From the NCBI GenBank assembly GCA_965248815.1, contig CBDFKK010000008.1, positions 806,001 through 870,000 on the forward strand: DNA of 64,000 nt, given 5' to 3'. Source of the DNA: CBDFKK01 sp965248815 (GTDB lineage Bacteria; Pseudomonadota; Alphaproteobacteria; SMXP01). The notes beneath the pieces are model-generated. The model did no database searches, was not told the origin of the DNA, and was given only the letters and a program-made list of their open reading frames with translations. Positions 52,428-62,323 of this stretch are shown in pieces. The position numbers and the translations under genes are program-made. Positions within the stretch are counted from its first letter, which is position 1, and every line of letters starts with the position of its first letter.

Positions 52428-53942
52428 TTAGGACCGATAGTCAGCATTAATCGAAATATATTTGTCCGTTAGGTCACAGGTCCAGATGGTTGCCTCACCC
52501 TGACCCAATCCGATGTCTACCGTAATATCAATTTGATCACCTTGGAGATGCCGCAGCGCTACCGCTTCACGGTAAGACGGGTCGGCAGCACCGTTTCGTA
52601 CGACCCGATGTCCGCCGATCCAGATTTTCAATTTGTCTCGATCAGCAGGCTCGCCCGCCTTTCCGATTGCCATGACAATACGCCCCCAATTGGCATCTTC
52701 GCCAGCAATCGCAGTTTTGACCAATGGTGAATTCCCAATCGCCATGGCAATCGCTTTGGCGGATTTGGGACTAGCAGCGCCCTTGACATTGACCACAATA
52801 AACTTTGTTGCGCCCTCGCCATCTCGCACGATCTGCTGCGCCAAGTCAGTCATAACCGTGGAAAGCTTCTTTCGGAATTCAATAAGCCTTCGGTCACCCA
52901 CGCGCGTTATCGGCCTATGCTCAGCGCCCGCGCCCGTGGCAAAGAGAAACACGGCGTCGCTGGTGGATGTATCGCCGTCGACTGTTATGGAATTGAAAGT
53001 ATGGCGAACATTGATCGAAAGGAGCGTTTGAAGAATCGGGGACGGAATCGCCGCGTCGGTGAAAATGAAAGCAAGCATGGTGGCCATGTCGGGCGCAATC
53101 ATGCCAGCGCCCTTTGCGATTCCACAAATGTTAATCGGCTTGCCGTCGATTTCAGCGGTCGCATAGCTGCCCTTGGGAAACGTATCCGTGGTCATGATAG
53201 AGCGTGCAGCTTTCTTCCAGCCCGTGGGCCGAAGATCTTTGTGCGCCCGGCGCAAGCCTTTGAGCAATGGCGTTACGGTCAGTTTTTCTCCAATGACGCC
53301 GGTCGACGCAACGACGACGTCCTTTTGACGGCACGCCGCGAGTTTTGAGGCTTCGGTAACCGTCGCTTTTACTGCATCACGCCCTACTTGGCCGGTAAAG
53401 ACATTTGCATTGCCAGCATTTACGACCAACATGCGCGCGCCGTCGATGCCTTGATCGTCTTTGAGCAACGAACGGCACCAGTCGATCGGGACGCTCGGCA
53501 TTTTCGACTTCGTCAAGACGCCGGCAGCTTGCGTGCCGCTTTCCAATTGCATCACTAATATATCGTCGCGGTTCTTATATTTGATTTCGGTTCTCGCGGT
53601 TCCCATCATCACACCGGCAATTTGAGCCATTTGCGGAAAGGACTCTGGCGCAAGCGGTGACAGATTCCCTTTGGCAGCGCGCCTCTTCGGTTTTGAAGAC
53701 GAACGACTAGGGCTAGCCGACTTTGAATCTGCTGCATTTGCCTTCGCCGAGCCTTTTTTTGGCGAGGACTTGTTTACCTTGCCCTTTTTCGACTTTGCAC
53801 CTTGAGACGAGGACTTGGTCGGCATGCGTTTATCCTCGGGGCCCGCACGTGACTTGCCGCTGCGAAACGCGTTCGCGAGAGGATCGAGTTGCCGCAGGAG
53901 AGTTGACGCAATGCTTTGTGGTTTTTTCGCCATTTCGATCAT
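52428..53942 (-). CDS. argJ: Bifunctional ornithine acetyltransferase/N-acetylglutamate synthase ArgJ with long N-terminal extension
   Basis: ArgJ recycles the acetyl group in arginine synthesis and self-cleaves before a conserved Thr. Here that Thr is residue 288 (KGAGMIAPDMATMLAF). The 504-residue frame is about 95 residues longer than usual: residues 1-92 are Lys/Ser/Ala-rich low complexity, and the family start (LSPLAPESFPQMAQIAG) begins near 94. The extension has no stop and keeps an open frame, but later starts such as Met40 are possible. It lies in the argJ-mutT block beside the PPIase and secA. Confidence 0.93.
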   Translation of the reverse strand: MIEMAKKPQSIASTLLRQLDPLANAFRSGKSRAGPEDKRMPTKSSSQGAKSKKGKVNKSSPKKGSAKANAADSKSASPSRSSSKPKRRAAKGNLSPLAPESFPQMAQIAGVMMGTARTEIKYKNRDDILVMQLESGTQAAGVLTKSKMPSVPIDWCRSLLKDDQGIDGARMLVVNAGNANVFTGQVGRDAVKATVTEASKLAACRQKDVVVASTGVIGEKLTVTPLLKGLRRAHKDLRPTGWKKAARSIMTTDTFPKGSYATAEIDGKPINICGIAKGAGMIAPDMATMLAFIFTDAAIPSPILQTLLSINVRHTFNSITVDGDTSTSDAVFLFATGAGAEHRPITRVGDRRLIEFRKKLSTVMTDLAQQIVRDGEGATKFIVVNVKGAASPKSAKAIAMAIGNSPLVKTAIAGEDANWGRIVMAIGKAGEPADRDKLKIWIGGHRVVRNGAADPSYREAVALRHLQGDQIDITVDIGLGQGEATIWTCDLTDKYISINADYRS

Positions 53943-53983
53943 CGACGCTTGGGCTCGCCACGCGCCGATGTCACGCGACGGAA

Positions 53984-54883
53984 CTAGCTGTTGGGAGGGG
54001 TTCCTACCACATATTCTATTTCGGCGTCTTCACGCAAATCGTCGATAAGGTTTTGAATAATCCTGTATGACTGATACCGGACCATTTGGGGCTTCAGCTC
54101 GTCGAAACTTGGCGGCAATTGCTGTCGGCGATCTTCTACTTTTAATACATGCCAGCCGAATTGAGAGTGAAACGGATTTGAAATCTCGCCAATCTCTGTC
54201 GCGAAGGCGACATCGGAAAACTCTTTAACCATTTCGTCGCTGGTAAAATATCCGAGTTCGCCACCTTTGGCCGCTGTTCCGGGATCGATCGAAATGTCCC
54301 GGGCAATGTCGGCAAAGTCCTCGCCGCTGCCCAACCTCCTAATGACCGCGTCTGCTTCATCCCGCATCTCTACCAAAACGTGACGCGCGCGCACCTCCTC
54401 CGAAAGTTCAATCAATTTCACTTGCTCATCATAGAGCGTGCGTAACGACCCATCGGAAATCTCCTTTTCAACTTGACGGCGAAGCAGCAGCTCACTGAGA
54501 GCGTGATCCTCCGCAAGCTCAAGTGACGCGCGCGCAGCAGCCTGTTCGTGAATCCTTTGCCGGCGGGCCTCTTGCGCCAAGAGCTTTTGGCTAACCAAGT
54601 CGTCAAGAAGTGATTTGATGTCTTCGTTTTTCAAATCAAGTTCTTGGCCGTCCGTCAAAATATTTTGTGCGACAGCTTCGGCCAACAATTGTGACCGCAA
54701 AAGCGGCGAGCCGTTGACAGTTGCGACAGCGGGATCGTTAGGATCCGATACCACCAAAGTTGGAGTCTGATCCGCTTCAGATTCATCGATAGGCTGTTCG
54801 ATGAATAAAATGATCGAATACGCCGCAACGATGAGCGCTACGACACCTCCGACGATGTAATGCGTGCGTGAAAATGGCATCAT
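53984..54883 (-). CDS. Parvulin-type peptidyl-prolyl isomerase, membrane anchored
   Basis: The 299-residue protein has an N-terminal membrane helix (about 9-29) without a clear cleavage site, a helical SurA/PrsA-like chaperone region (about 45-160), and a rotamase domain (about 160-258) with ARHVLVEMRDEADAVIRRLG, GGELGYFTSDEMVKEFSDVA and HSQFGWHVLKVED. It probably folds exported proteins on the periplasmic side. It lies between argJ and divergent secA, a common alphaproteobacterial order. Confidence 0.9.
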   Translation of the reverse strand: MMPFSRTHYIVGGVVALIVAAYSIILFIEQPIDESEADQTPTLVVSDPNDPAVATVNGSPLLRSQLLAEAVAQNILTDGQELDLKNEDIKSLLDDLVSQKLLAQEARRQRIHEQAAARASLELAEDHALSELLLRRQVEKEISDGSLRTLYDEQVKLIELSEEVRARHVLVEMRDEADAVIRRLGSGEDFADIARDISIDPGTAAKGGELGYFTSDEMVKEFSDVAFATEIGEISNPFHSQFGWHVLKVEDRRQQLPPSFDELKPQMVRYQSYRIIQNLIDDLREDAEIEYVVGTPPNS

Positions 54884-55195
54884 GTTTAGTAGCCCGACAT
54901 CAGGGGGATCAAAATAGCTCTGTCACGAATATTGATATGTTTATCGCGAGCAAGCCATCGCCTCCATAAGAAACGACCCCAGAGTCAAATGCCCGGGTTA
55001 ATATGTGCTTACTAGAGCCTCCCGGATCGTTGACAACGCGCGGACACCCGCTTATCTACCCAGGGGCAGCCGTCAGCGGGCGGCAGCGAAAATTGGGAGG
55101 AAGGTGCGGATAATCGGGGTTGATATCCGCCGGAGCGCGCTCATGAGCCGTCTAAATTTTGAACAATTGAAAGCCCAGACCAGAGGGCTGCGCTA
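54884..55195. promoter_or_regulatory. PPIase/secA divergent upstream region
   Basis: This 312-base divergent gap contains the promoters of the isomerase gene and of secA. A 63-codon frame (GTG 55005 to TAA 55196) runs into the secA start, with an internal ATG at 55143 (see the leader ORF entry). No other structure was recognised. Confidence 0.5.
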
Positions 55196-55196
55196 A
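55143..55196 (+). CDS. Possible 17-codon leader ORF coupled to secA
   Basis: ATG 55143 has GGAG 7 bases upstream and opens a frame MSRLNFEQLKAQTRGLR whose TAA shares one base with the secA ATG (TAATG). The secA ribosome site (GAGGG near 55183) lies inside its end, so translation of this ORF could open or block secA. In frame with a longer GTG start at 55005 it would be 63 residues. Neither form has a signal sequence or a known arrest motif. It could be chance. Confidence 0.35.
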   Translation: MSRLNFEQLKAQTRGLR

Positions 55197-57937
55197 TGGT
55201 CAATTTTGGCTCATTTGCCAAGAAGTTTTTTGGCTCAGCGAATGACCGAAGGCTGAAATCGTATTGGCCGACCGTGGAAGCCATCAACGCCCTCGAACCC
55301 GAAATTGAAAAACTCTCCGACGATGCGCTGAAAGCGAGAACGGAAGCATTCCGCAAGCGGGTGGGAGACGGCGAGTCTCTAGAGAAGTTGCTTAATGAAG
55401 CGTTTGCGACTGTGCGCGAAGCGGCTAAACGAACGCTGGGTCAGCGCCATTTTGATGTCCAGCTTTTGGGCGGCATGGTCCTCCATCAGGGCAAAATTTC
55501 CGAAATGAAAACTGGTGAGGGCAAGACGCTTGTTGCAACTCTGCCTGTCTATCTCAATGCGCTAAGTGGCCAGGGTGTCCACGTCGTCACGGTGAACGAC
55601 TACTTAGCCCAGCGCGACGCCGAATGGATGGGACAGATTTACAAATTCCTTGGTCTTGAAGTCGGATGCATCGTTCACGGATTATCCGACAAAGAACGGC
55701 AAAGAGAGTATGCCGCAGACGTGACATACGGTACCAACAACGAGTTCGGTTTCGATTATCTCCGCGACAATATGAAATACAGCCTGGAGACCATGGTTCA
55801 GCGGGGTCACAATTTTGCCATCGTGGACGAAGTCGACTCAATTCTTATCGACGAAGCGCGCACGCCCCTGATTATTTCTGGCCCTACCGCCGATCTGTCC
55901 GAAATGTACATCACGCTCAACAAATTCATTCCAAAACTCGACGAAGCCGACTACGAAATCGACGAAAAAGCCAAGTCCGTCACCTTGACAGAAGATGGCA
56001 ACGAGCACATGGAAGAGCTTTTGAAAGAAGCGGGACTTCTGGAAGGCGACGATCTTTATGACATTGCAAACGTTTCGATCGTCCATCATGCCAACCAGGC
56101 ATTGAGGGCTCACAAGCTATTCTCGCGGGATACTGATTACATCGTCAAGGACAGCAAAGTCATCATCATTGACGAATTCACTGGTCGTATGATGGAAGGA
56201 CGGCGCTATTCGGAGGGCCTTCATCAGGCTCTGGAAGCCAAAGAAAATGCGGCGATCCAACCGGAGAACCAAACCCTCGCCTCGATCACCTTTCAAAATT
56301 ATTTCAGGCTTTACGACAAGCTCGCAGGTATGACCGGCACGGCCATGACCGAAGCTGCGGAATTCGACGACATTTACAGCCTCGAAGTCCTTGAAATACC
56401 AACCAACATGCCAGTGATGCGGGCCGACGAAGACGATGAGGTCTATCGCACCCGGGATGAGAAATACAACGCCATCTTGGAGCAAATCGAGGATTGCAAC
56501 AAAAGAGGCCAGCCCGTTCTAGTTGGGACAGTAAGTATCGAAAAATCGGAACACCTGGCGGACCTTCTTAAGAAGAAGAAAATCAAACACAACGTCTTGA
56601 ATGCGCGCTATCACGAGCAAGAAGCGCATATCATAGGGCAGGCTGGCGTACCCGGCGGTGTGACCATCGCCACAAACATGGCCGGTCGTGGCACCGACAT
56701 TCAATTGGGCGGCAATCTAGATATGCGCATCGCCGATGAGTTGGGTGACATGGAAGGTGGCAGCCAACGGGATTCGGCTGACGCCAAAATAAGAGCCGAT
56801 GTTGAGAAAAAGAAGCAAAAGGCTTTGGATGCCGGCGGACTATTCGTTCTAGCGACCGAGCGGCACGAAAGCCGCCGCATCGACAATCAGTTGCGCGGCC
56901 GTACAGGGCGCCAGGGTGACCCCGGCGTTTCAAAATTCTATTTGAGCCTCGAAGACGATCTCATGCGCATTTTCGGCTCCGAACGCATGGACAGCATGCT
57001 TCAGAAACTCGGTCTTGAGGAAGGCGAAGCAATCGTTCATCCCTGGATCAACAAAGCACTTGAAAAGGCGCAACAAAAAGTCGAGGCGCGCAACTTCGAC
57101 ATTCGCAAGAACCTGCTCAAGTATGACGATGTCATGAATGACCAAAGAAAAGCGATCTTCGAGCAGCGCATTGAAATGATGGATACCGAAGATTTGAGCG
57201 ACATCACCGCGGACATGCGCCATCAGCTCATTGAGGATTTGGTCGCTGAATGCATTCCTGAAAAATCCTACGCCGAACAATGGGATGCGGAGGGCCTGGG
57301 TCAGGAAGTCAAAGACATTTTCAGCTTAGATATTCCAGTGGAAAAGTGGGCCCAAGAAGAGGGCATCGCCGATCAAGAAATTCGTGAGCGGCTCGAAAGC
57401 CAAACCGACCGCTTCATGGCGGGACGAGCTACCGAATTTGGACCCGACGTCATGAGGCGCGTCGAGAAGGCCGTATTGCTTCAAACCATTGATGGTAATT
57501 GGCGCGAACACTTGGTGCAGCTGGATCATTTGCGCTCAACGATCGGGCTTCGAAGCTACGGCCAGCGCAATCCACTCAATGAGTACAAAACCGAAGCATT
57601 CTCGATGTTCGAGAATTTACTTGGCAAGTTGCGCAACGACGTCACCAAAAACTTGGCGCACTTACAGATTCAAACCGAGGCGCCGCCGCCCGAAATTGAG
57701 CCACGGCCACAACAAATGCGTGAAGTCCATGCGGACCCGACGACAGGTGCCAATGAAATGGATGGCGAAGGGGCCGCGCCGCAGCGAACGGTTGCTCGGC
57801 CTAAGGTCGCGGCCAATCCCAACGATCCCTCGACTTGGGGCAAAGTGCCGCGCAATTCTGCCTGCCCTTGCGGCTCCGGCAAGAAGTACAAGCATTGCCA
57901 TGGCAGCCCCAATTTCGCGCCGACGGCAACTGCGTAA
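55196..57937 (+). CDS. secA: Preprotein translocase ATPase SecA
   Basis: SecA is the motor of the Sec export channel. The 913-residue chain has the SecA start (about 1-30, SFAKKFFGSANDRRLKSYW), Walker A MKTGEGKT near 103-110, the DEVDSILIDEARTPLIISG Walker B region, NBD2 with TNMAGRGTDIQLGG and RGRTGRQGDPG, and the C-terminal zinc motif CPCGSGKKYKHCHG (about 893-906). Length is normal. It follows a short leader ORF and is convergent with maeB, 48 bases apart. Confidence 0.97.
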   Translation: MVNFGSFAKKFFGSANDRRLKSYWPTVEAINALEPEIEKLSDDALKARTEAFRKRVGDGESLEKLLNEAFATVREAAKRTLGQRHFDVQLLGGMVLHQGKISEMKTGEGKTLVATLPVYLNALSGQGVHVVTVNDYLAQRDAEWMGQIYKFLGLEVGCIVHGLSDKERQREYAADVTYGTNNEFGFDYLRDNMKYSLETMVQRGHNFAIVDEVDSILIDEARTPLIISGPTADLSEMYITLNKFIPKLDEADYEIDEKAKSVTLTEDGNEHMEELLKEAGLLEGDDLYDIANVSIVHHANQALRAHKLFSRDTDYIVKDSKVIIIDEFTGRMMEGRRYSEGLHQALEAKENAAIQPENQTLASITFQNYFRLYDKLAGMTGTAMTEAAEFDDIYSLEVLEIPTNMPVMRADEDDEVYRTRDEKYNAILEQIEDCNKRGQPVLVGTVSIEKSEHLADLLKKKKIKHNVLNARYHEQEAHIIGQAGVPGGVTIATNMAGRGTDIQLGGNLDMRIADELGDMEGGSQRDSADAKIRADVEKKKQKALDAGGLFVLATERHESRRIDNQLRGRTGRQGDPGVSKFYLSLEDDLMRIFGSERMDSMLQKLGLEEGEAIVHPWINKALEKAQQKVEARNFDIRKNLLKYDDVMNDQRKAIFEQRIEMMDTEDLSDITADMRHQLIEDLVAECIPEKSYAEQWDAEGLGQEVKDIFSLDIPVEKWAQEEGIADQEIRERLESQTDRFMAGRATEFGPDVMRRVEKAVLLQTIDGNWREHLVQLDHLRSTIGLRSYGQRNPLNEYKTEAFSMFENLLGKLRNDVTKNLAHLQIQTEAPPPEIEPRPQQMREVHADPTTGANEMDGEGAAPQRTVARPKVAANPNDPSTWGKVPRNSACPCGSGKKYKHCHGSPNFAPTATA

Positions 57938-57985
57938 TTCGCACTCTCTAGAAAACAATAAAGTCGCACCGACTTAAAGCTTCAG

Positions 57986-60253
57986 TCAGTTCTTGTCTTG
58001 CGCATCCACGACCGCCATGGCCGTCATGTTGACAATGCCGCGCACCGTGACCGAATTTGATAGGACGTGCGCCGATTTAGCAAAGCCCATAAGAAACGGT
58101 CCGACAGCCAAACCATCGTTCGCCGACCAGGCTAGATTGAACGCGATATTGGCTGCATCGAGATTGGGCATAATGAGTAGATTGGCCGCGCCCTCAAACT
58201 CCGCGTGAGGCAGAAGCTGATCGCGGACGTCGGGAATCAGTGTCGCATCGGCCCGCATTTCCCCTTCAAATTCGAAATCGACATGACGTTCGAGCAAGAG
58301 CTCGCGCACACGGCGCATTTTCTTAGCCGTTGGATTATTGGAGGCTCCAAAATTACTGTGAGACACGAGCGCAACTTTCGGCTCCAGACCGAAGCGGCGC
58401 ACTTCGCTTGCGGCCAAGACCGCGATATCGGCGAGGTGCTCGGGAGAGGGAACGAAGGCAACGCTCGTATCGCAAACAAAGATATAGCGATCGCGAAGCA
58501 CGATGAGCTGCATGGCGGCCGGCGTAGAAATACCGTCGGAGACTTGGATTGTGTCGATCAATTGATCCAAATGTTGACGGAAAGGCTCAGTCGCGCCGCA
58601 TAGCAAGCTGTCGGCCTCGCCTAACTCCAGCATGATGGCGCCTAAAACCGTATTTCGTGTCCGGATCCAATTGGCTGCGACTTCCGGCGTCACTCCTTTG
58701 CGGCCGGCGATGCTGAGATAGTGGGCCCGATAGTCCTTTTCCCGGGGATTGTTTGTGGGATCGACCAGCGGCACGTCTGTGTCGAGCTTGAATCGTAATC
58801 CAATCTCCTTGAGCGCCGGCTGAATAACCGAGCGCCGGCCAATCAAGATAGGTTTGGCAAGTCCGTCATCTAAGGCAATTTGAACGGCGCGCAAGACGCG
58901 TGGATCTTCGCCCTCCGCGTAGACAACACGGCGCGGATTGCCACGGGCCGCCTGGAACACCGGCTCCATGACGCCGCCCGACTTATAAACAATTTGCCCG
59001 AGACTGATGCGGTAGTCATCGAAGTCTTTGAGCGGCCGCGTGGCCACGCCGGAATCCATTGCGGCTTTCGCCACCGCCGGCGCCACCTTTGTGATCAGCC
59101 TCGGATCAAAGGGTTTGGGCAATATGTAGTCGCGCCCAAACTGAAGGCTCTCGCCCTTATAGGCGCGGGCCACGACATCTGACGGTTCGGCTTGTGCCAG
59201 CTCCGCGATGGCCGCACACGCGGCGATCTTCATCTCATCGTTGATCGTCGTCGCGCCGACGTCGAGGGCACCGCGAAATATAAAAGGGAAACACAATACG
59301 TTGTTGACTTGATTAGGATAGTCGGACCGGCCCGTGGCTAGAATAGCGTCGGGCCTGACGGCGAGCGCCTCTTCAGGCAAGATTTCAGGGTCTGGGTTTG
59401 CAAGTGCTAATATTAGCGGATTGTCTGCCATGGTCTTGACATGTTCAGGTGCCAAAACACCGGGGGCCGACAGCCCTAGAAAGATATCAGCGCCTTCAAC
59501 GATGTCTGCAAGCGTCCGTGCATTTGTGTCTCTGGCATAGTGTGCCTTGTAGGGGTCCATATTCTGGCGCCCCTCATACAAAACGCCATCTCTGTCAATG
59601 ACGCTGATATTTTCTTTGTGTGCTCCAAGCGCAACCAAAAGATCGAGACATGCGAGCGCTGCTGCGTCGGCTCCCGAGCAAGCAATTTTAGTGGTAGCGA
59701 TATCTTTGTTCGCAAGCTTGAGTCCATTTTGCACGGCCGCCCCAACGCAAATCGCCGTACCGTGTTGATCGTCATGAAAAACGGGGATCGACATACGCTC
59801 GCGGCATTTGGCTTCGACAATAAAACTCTCCGGCGCTTTGATGTCTTCCAAATTTATGGCGCCAAATGTCGGCTCTAAACTTGCAATAATGTCGACAAGC
59901 TTGTCCGGGTCGTTCTCATCGATTTCGATGTCAAATACATCGATACCGGCAAACTTCTTAAACAAGACGGCTTTGCCTTCCATCACGGGTTTTGCCGCAA
60001 GTGGCCCGATCGCCCCGAGACCCAATACGGCGGTGCCATTGGAAATTACACCGACCAAATTGCCTCGTGCCGTGACGCTTGCTGCTTCAAGAGGATCGTC
60101 GACAATGACACGACAGGCGGCCGCCACGCCTGGTGAATAAGCGAGCGCCAGATCCCGCTGATTGACCATGCGTTTAGTCGGCTCGATGCGCAGCTTGCCG
60201 GGCACAGGAAAGCGATGATAGTCGAGCGCCATTTTATCCAAGCTCTCAGGCAT
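57986..60253 (-). CDS. maeB: NADP-type malic enzyme with C-terminal phosphotransacetylase domain
   Basis: The 755-residue protein joins a malic enzyme (about 1-430: RDLALAYSPGVAAACR, FDIEIDENDPDKLVDII, VFHDDQHGTAICVGAA) to a phosphotransacetylase-like domain (about 430-755). It converts malate to pyruvate and CO2 with NAD(P)H. In known MaeB proteins the C-domain is thought to be regulatory, sensing acetyl-CoA, rather than catalytic. It is the last gene of a three-gene minus-strand set, 32 bases after the Rieske/ThDP gene; a GAAGGG ribosome site precedes the ATG. Confidence 0.95.
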   Translation of the reverse strand: MPESLDKMALDYHRFPVPGKLRIEPTKRMVNQRDLALAYSPGVAAACRVIVDDPLEAASVTARGNLVGVISNGTAVLGLGAIGPLAAKPVMEGKAVLFKKFAGIDVFDIEIDENDPDKLVDIIASLEPTFGAINLEDIKAPESFIVEAKCRERMSIPVFHDDQHGTAICVGAAVQNGLKLANKDIATTKIACSGADAAALACLDLLVALGAHKENISVIDRDGVLYEGRQNMDPYKAHYARDTNARTLADIVEGADIFLGLSAPGVLAPEHVKTMADNPLILALANPDPEILPEEALAVRPDAILATGRSDYPNQVNNVLCFPFIFRGALDVGATTINDEMKIAACAAIAELAQAEPSDVVARAYKGESLQFGRDYILPKPFDPRLITKVAPAVAKAAMDSGVATRPLKDFDDYRISLGQIVYKSGGVMEPVFQAARGNPRRVVYAEGEDPRVLRAVQIALDDGLAKPILIGRRSVIQPALKEIGLRFKLDTDVPLVDPTNNPREKDYRAHYLSIAGRKGVTPEVAANWIRTRNTVLGAIMLELGEADSLLCGATEPFRQHLDQLIDTIQVSDGISTPAAMQLIVLRDRYIFVCDTSVAFVPSPEHLADIAVLAASEVRRFGLEPKVALVSHSNFGASNNPTAKKMRRVRELLLERHVDFEFEGEMRADATLIPDVRDQLLPHAEFEGAANLLIMPNLDAANIAFNLAWSANDGLAVGPFLMGFAKSAHVLSNSVTVRGIVNMTAMAVVDAQDKN

Positions 60254-60285
60254 GGAGTTGTTTCCCTTCTTTCCTGAATCGGTGG

Positions 60286-62277
60286 TCAGACGAGTTCCGC
60301 GTCGGAAATAATTTCAACGAGGGCCGGACCGTCATGGGCCAACGCCGTTTGGATTGCCCGCTCGAGTTCATCGGCTTTTGTCACACGCTGCCCATGGCCT
60401 CCGCAAGCTTTGGCAAAGTCGGCGAAGTTCGGATTGTGAAGTGAGGTTTGCCAAACTTCCCATTCGCCTGCCCGCTGCTCTTTGCTGATTTTACCGAGCT
60501 CGCTGTTATTCAAAAGGATATGCGTAATTTTCATGCCATATTTGACAGCAGTCGTGAATTCCATCGCATATTGCCCAAACCCACCGTCACCGCTCACGGA
60601 AATGACTTGGCGTCCTTTGTGTTCGTCGCGATCTTGCGTTGCCGCCCATGCGCCCATGGCAGCGGGGAATGCAAAGCCGATCGATCCCAGATAGCCGGAC
60701 ATGAGGACCGATTGGCCGCAACATTCGAAATAGCGACCGAAAGAGTAAGTGTTGTTGCCGACATCAACCGCGATGACAGCGTTGTCAGGCGCATGGTCCG
60801 ACAAAACCGCAAATATCGATGCGGAATTGATGCCTTTGCCGCGATCCTCCTGCAACCGCGTTTCTTTTTCGCGGCGCCAGATTGACCAGCGCTCTTTCAA
60901 TTCGGGCACCTGATCGATGGCCTTGAGGTCCTTGGGCAGACCGTCCAAAAATATTTTGGCCGTGGTGCCAATTTCTCCCCACACCGGAACAGCTATGGGA
61001 TGGGTCTTGCCCAAATGCATGCGATCGAAATCAACTTGAATAATGCGCTTGGCCTTCTCAATGCCAGTGTGGTCTGAAAACGACGAGCCGAAGGCAACAA
61101 TGAGATCGCTTTCGTTCATGAACCAGCTGGCAATGGGCGTTCCGGAGCGCCCTAACACACCGGCGGCATGTGAATGAGTATCCGGGATCTGCCCCTTAGC
61201 TTTAAACGTGGTGAGCACCGGTGCGCGCAATTTTTCGGCTAGCGCGACAATCGGTTCCATAGCGTGGCGCGCGCCATACCCCACAACGATGACAGGCCGT
61301 TTAGCCTTGGCAATTTCTTCAAGGGCCTCTTGGACTGAAGATGCCGGTGGGCTCATATCGACGGGCCCAATGCGCCCGTCCGGCTTTGAAGCTCTAGCAG
61401 CCGGATCTGCGGGTATGGTTTGCACATCGTCGGGGAAAATAAGATGGGCCACGTCCCGATTGACAATCGCATTCTTGCACGCAAGCGTCATGAGTTCCGC
61501 ATGGTTGGACCTGTGCAAAACCGTTTGGCTGAAGTCTGAAACCGCCGCGAAAGCGGCAGCGAGATCGACTTCCTGAAACGCGCCCGGTCCGAAGACTTGC
61601 ACTTTTACTTGGCCGGTCAGCGCCAGCACAGGCGCGCGGTCGACTTTAGCGTCCCAAAGACCGGTCATGAGATTAGTCGCTCCGGGACCGGCAATGGTGA
61701 GGCAGGCCGCCGGCTTTCCCGTCAACTTGGCATAGCCCGAACAGGCAAATGCGGCCGCCCCTTCATGGCGAATGCCGTAATAGTTAAGCGCACTCTTCGT
61801 CTCCTGCACGCGAAGCGCATCGGCCAAGCCGAGATTGGAATGACCGACCATGCCAAACACGCTCGTCACACCCCAATTGACCATGGTCTCGGCCATAACG
61901 TCTGTGACGGTGGCCTCGTGTGCCGGTTCGGCCTCGACGCCTACGTAAATGCCATCGTCGCGCACGTCGACGTCGAACATGGCTTGACCGCTGTCCTCGT
62001 GCCCTCCAGGCGGCCTGCCGGTTAGAGGGTGAAAGTCCCAACCGTGCCAAGGGCAGCGCAACCAACACTCGCCGTCATTGCCGCGCTCAATGGATCCCTC
62101 GCCAAGGGGGCCGCCCTGATGAGGACAATGATTGTCCATGGCGGCGTACTGGCCGTCGAAATGGACGAGAGCAATGAATCGGCGCCCTGCCGAAACCGTC
62201 ATCGCACGGCCGTCGGGAACATCGTCCAATTCGGCCACTTTATGCCATTCCGGATTGGCGGCTACGGATGAGCTCAT
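60286..62277 (-). CDS. Rieske [2Fe-2S]/thiamine-diphosphate fusion enzyme
   Basis: The 663-residue protein joins a Rieske domain (about 10-118; Cys51-Pro-His53 and Cys75-Pro-Trp-His78) to a three-part ThDP enzyme of the pyruvate oxidase/acetolactate synthase superfamily (about 122-663). The activating Glu is Glu172 (RHEGAAAFACSGYAKL), the middle domain is FAD-type in layout (about 312-455), and the ThDP motif is GDGGFGQYAMEF at 563 with NN at 590-591. The ThDP part resembles PoxB but lacks its membrane-binding tail. The substrate and electron acceptor are unknown; a role for the Rieske cluster as acceptor of FAD electrons is inference. Confidence 0.85.
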   Translation of the reverse strand: MSSSVAANPEWHKVAELDDVPDGRAMTVSAGRRFIALVHFDGQYAAMDNHCPHQGGPLGEGSIERGNDGECWLRCPWHGWDFHPLTGRPPGGHEDSGQAMFDVDVRDDGIYVGVEAEPAHEATVTDVMAETMVNWGVTSVFGMVGHSNLGLADALRVQETKSALNYYGIRHEGAAAFACSGYAKLTGKPAACLTIAGPGATNLMTGLWDAKVDRAPVLALTGQVKVQVFGPGAFQEVDLAAAFAAVSDFSQTVLHRSNHAELMTLACKNAIVNRDVAHLIFPDDVQTIPADPAARASKPDGRIGPVDMSPPASSVQEALEEIAKAKRPVIVVGYGARHAMEPIVALAEKLRAPVLTTFKAKGQIPDTHSHAAGVLGRSGTPIASWFMNESDLIVAFGSSFSDHTGIEKAKRIIQVDFDRMHLGKTHPIAVPVWGEIGTTAKIFLDGLPKDLKAIDQVPELKERWSIWRREKETRLQEDRGKGINSASIFAVLSDHAPDNAVIAVDVGNNTYSFGRYFECCGQSVLMSGYLGSIGFAFPAAMGAWAATQDRDEHKGRQVISVSGDGGFGQYAMEFTTAVKYGMKITHILLNNSELGKISKEQRAGEWEVWQTSLHNPNFADFAKACGGHGQRVTKADELERAIQTALAHDGPALVEIISDAELV

Positions 62278-62323
62278 GGGGGTCTCCTCAGGCGTTCAAC
62301 TAAATTTGCTTGTCTATTCGATC

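Noticed and set aside
55005..55196. 63-codon ORF upstream of secA as a SecM-type arrest peptide
   Set aside because: No N-terminal signal sequence and no known arrest motif; only the 17-codon form is kept as a weak candidate leader.
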